Under the pieces are notes generated by a model. That model saw nothing but the letters and a program-made list of their open reading frames with translations, had not been told where the DNA came from and ran no database searches. 64,000 nucleotides of DNA. Source: Strongylocentrotus purpuratus (lineage: Eukaryota > Echinodermata > Echinoidea > Camarodonta > Strongylocentrotidae). The DNA lies in NCBI RefSeq assembly GCF_000002235.5, contig NW_022145597.1, forward strand, positions 23,204,923-23,268,922, given 5' to 3'. Both the position numbers and the translations under genes were made by a program. Of this stretch, positions 61,325 to 64,000 are shown in pieces; positions within the stretch are counted from its first letter, which is position 1; each line of letters begins with the position of its first letter.

Positions 61325-61537
61325 GATAGGGCGCGGGATTGGCTTCTATTGAATGATAGTACTCTCGTTTTAAGAAAAAGAAAATGAAAGAGATAAATCA
61401 CACAAAACAAACAGAAATGAAACGGATAAGTTAAAACCGAAAAATATGACGGGGGGATAGGAGGGAGAAATAATGAATTTCCATTGAAATTCGATATTAG
61501 CAATAATGCTTGAAGTGTTATTCAGACAAAATACGGT

Positions 61538-61591
<54 letters not shown>

Positions 61592-61592
61592 C
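61070..61592 (+). repeat. (GA)n tracts with GATA-type interruptions
   Basis: (GA)n-rich at 61070-61330 and 61540-61590. Confidence 0.95.
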
Positions 61593-62211
61593 TAGAGAAA
61601 ATCTATATGACGTATAGCTGTAGAACAGAGGAATAGAAAAAGATGAATATTACAAGTAAGAGAATTATTGGCCGCCACCTGTATAGAGAGGATTATTGAT
61701 TATTCGTTGAATCGCGTCTAAATAATCAGCGTCGAAACGTGTGTGTGTAGTGTGATTGGGCGAAGCTACGAGTATTGACGCTCATACAAGGTGTCCCCGA
61801 AAACTGAACAAACGAACGCATATTCTGTTTATTCTGACACAATCGCGAACTATTTTCCATGAAACAACATTGAGAAAGCTTCGCATTTACATCACTTCTT
61901 TAAAAAGATGTATATAGGTTTTGTAAATGTAACCAAGGTAATAAATAAGGAAGTGCTCTTGGTATTTGTTTTTTTTACGGATGTAACTAGTCATCAATGA
62001 GTTCAGCAAATAAGCGCTGTATACTTCTTTTGAGTCACCCTGTAGCTTGTCATCATACCGATCACCTGGCAACAGCGCGCGGGAGAAAAATCAATTTTTA
62101 TTTATTATAACTGGTTGGGGAAATTGCATTCATACGGCTATTCTTTCCCCGGAGGATGAGGAAAAAACAATAAGTACAAAGTTTAGTTACTTTAAAGGAA
62201 GCCTGCGTCTC

Positions 62212-62572
62212 CAATAACCACACATGCATGTGTTCAACTAAGGATTTAGGAGGATTTAAAGGAAAACATCAACTCGCGGCAAACCGTTTTCATGATTACT
62301 AATTTTACGCAATTTATATTTCAATAACCACGCATGCATCTGTGCGACAGGGGGATTGAGCAGGATTTAAAGGAACACATCAAGCTACATTTGTGTTTGA
62401 GTTACTCATTGTATGTTCATTGTTACTCATTGTATGCATTTTATATTTTTATAACCAAACATTCATGTTTGCGGATGAGGATCGACTTTGATTTAAAAGA
62501 AAATATCAAGCCACAGCTATTTTTATGTGTAGTCATATTTATTACTAATAGCACGCAAGCTATACTGAATAT
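62212..62572 (+). repeat. Diverged tandem repeat, three ~110-130-bp units
   Basis: Units start at 62212 (CAATAACCACACATGCATGT), 62322 (CAATAACCACGCATGCATCT) and about 62451 (ATAACCAAACATTCATGTTT). Each carries GGATTTAAAGGAA(A/C)ACATCAA or a close variant about 40 bases later. Confidence 0.8.
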
Positions 62573-62719
62573 AAATGATTACATATGGTGGTGTAGTAGA
62601 AACAATCTACCGCCAAACGAGATAAAATATTTGCATGTTCTTTTTGAAAAAGAAACAAAATTAATGTTGAGTCTTTCGTGGTCCGCTGAATCAATTAAAT
62701 CGAAAAGATCATGGGTATA

Positions 62720-62812
62720 TTAGGAAGGAAGATAGAGCATGAGAGAGGAAAGAGAGAAATAGAGAGGGAGAGGGAGAGAGAAGAAACGAGAAAGTAAGAA
62801 GGCGAGCGAGGG
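62720..62812 (+). repeat. Purine-rich (GA/GAAA) tract
   Basis: Mostly A/G on the plus strand. Confidence 0.85.
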
Positions 62813-63243
62813 AGAACTAGAGAATGATAGAGATAATTATAAGAGATAGATAAATAGAGACACGAGAATTACAAACTAGATTCATATATTTTCGTATAAA
62901 TACATCTGATGTTCCGTGCATTGCGATTATTATATAGCATCGCCCTCATTTCCCTTCTATTCTATGAAAACACGCATAATTCTACCTCAAAGTTCTTGTC
63001 AGCTTCTTGCAGTGATGATTTCACTTAATTTTGATCAGCAGCTCCATGTACATCTTTTAAACAAAATCCATAGGAAAATACACGTATATATAGTGGGAAC
63101 ATTGTGCCACAATTTGATTATATCGTGCCGGCAGGCCTTACGCATTTATGGTGTAGGGAAGTTAATTTGATTTAATGTAATTCAATGGCTCGTTGATTAG
63201 AATGATAGACGTGCCTATACCCAAGGCCCCGCAATGCTAATCT

Positions 63244-63480
63244 TAAAGAGAAAGGTAGGTTCTGTAAAAGGTGCTAAATATTGTGAGATTTTTTCATTCA
63301 TTTCAATATCAGTATGGAATAATATCATCAATAAAAAGGTTCCCTGAAAAGGATAGCTCTTCAAATGCCCTCATTTTCATAATATGACAAGAGATAGGTG
63401 TTTGGACTAGATTTTCATACCACAAGCTTGTGTAGTCCCATATACACATTTTGGTGTTAAGTGTTTGTGACTTTCAACAA
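63244..63480 (+). mobile_element. TTAA-family MITE, left two thirds
   Basis: Begins TTAAAGAGAAAGGTAGGTTC and continues through GATAGCTCTTCAAATGCCCT and GTGTAGTCCCATATACACAT; the right part is lost. Confidence 0.75.
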
Positions 63481-63538
63481 GACTGATTTTGCTTCACGTT
63501 TCACTTTAACGTTCACACATCTTCTTAAAAAGACAATT

Positions 63539-63833
63539 TGAGGTGTCGTGGTCTAGAACTGTGGATTACATGGTTCGCGGTTCGAGTCCCGCCACGGCAA
63601 CAATGACCTTTGTCAAGGCATTAATCTACCTTAGCCAGTCTCCACCCAGGTGAAGTGAATTTGTACCCCATAGGAAGAAATTCCTTGAATGTTTTAGCGC
63701 CTTATTAATATCGCGACGATACATCCGGGTAATAGTATGATACGTGGTATATCGCAGTAGAGTATATTCATATACTAGCTGCGCTATATAAATGGACCTG
63801 TTTAATGTTTATATTATTATTATTATTATTATT
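63539..63833 (+). mobile_element. tRNA-derived SINE (family 1), second copy
   Basis: A box TGGTCTAGAACTGTGG, B box GGTTCGAGTCCC, body TCTCCACCCAGGTGAAG and GGGTAATAGTATGA, then GCGCTATATAAATGG and an (ATT)n tail. Same architecture as the copy at 14966. Confidence 0.88.
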
Positions 63834-64000
63834 TGGGTTCTGGTAATGTCGGAATAAAAACTAGGCCTACCACAAGGAGGTGAAATACATGCCAACGAAT
63901 TCCGAAAAGAAATCCACTTCAAGAAATCAATATTCATCAAATTTTAAACATGACATCTTGAAGGGTCTCCACTTAAAAGCGTCGAGTTGCAATAAGACGC

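Larger units (their letters stand above)
50447..64000 (+). other. Neuroligin intron (runs off the right edge)
   Basis: The next expected exon, containing the YIHGG oxyanion-hole motif of the family, was not found, so the intron probably spans the rest of the window. It contains a nested hAT-type MITE, a LINE fragment, two SINEs, a ~180-bp tandem array, a ~115-bp tandem array and many (GA)n tracts. Stretches 50500-52500 and 59950-61050 are unique AT-rich sequence without recognised features. Confidence 0.6.

Overview
This is a eukaryotic, intron-rich, AT-rich genomic window from an invertebrate deuterostome, most likely an echinoderm and probably a sea urchin. The reasons are single conserved exons separated by kilobase introns, very dense CT/GA microsatellites, runs of tens of G or C, many small terminal-inverted-repeat (TIR) elements, tRNA-derived SINEs and a strong excess of the palindrome TACATGTA. 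No prokaryotic gene organisation, CRISPR array or rRNA is present. The species call is an inference.

Only three protein-coding genes can be supported. (1) The 5' part of a DLG/SAP97-type MAGUK scaffold gene lies on the minus strand. It has a first coding exon encoding MPVRKQ (24942-24960), an alternative first coding exon (15359-15419) and the L27-domain exon (14016-14147). Both first exons join the L27 exon in the same phase, and the rest of the gene lies beyond the left edge. (2) A complete TMEM126A/B-type gene lies on the plus strand, with a non-coding exon ending at 25500 and coding exons at 26919-27034, 27676-27929 and 29047-29309 (210 residues). It starts a few hundred bases from DLG in head-to-head orientation. 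(3) The first coding exon of a neuroligin-type cholinesterase-like adhesion protein lies on the plus strand (50008-50446). It ends at the position where vertebrate neuroligins have splice site A, and the rest lies beyond the right edge.

Layout: 1-14015 is DLG intron; 14148-24941 is the DLG intron holding the alternative first exon; 25000-25450 is an apparent bidirectional promoter; 25501-29870 is TMEM126; 29.9-49.4 kb is intergenic and repeat-rich; 49.4-50.4 kb is the neuroligin leader and first exon; 50.4-64 kb is neuroligin intron.

The most interesting point is the gene combination. DLG-family PDZ proteins bind neuroligin tails at synapses, and from memory human DLG2 sits head to head with TMEM126B/A while DLG4-NLGN2 and DLG3-NLGN3 are each neighbours. 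The window therefore looks like the unduplicated ancestral block DLG-TMEM126-NLGN. The non-genic DNA carries several repeat families readable from internal comparison: a TTAA-flanked MITE family (about ten copies), a TA-flanked foldback family (three copies, one 20 bp from a TMEM126 splice donor), a hAT-type MITE pair with exact target duplications and G runs up to 48 nt, two SINE families, a diverged ~180-bp tandem array with a MITE inserted in it, and other duplications.
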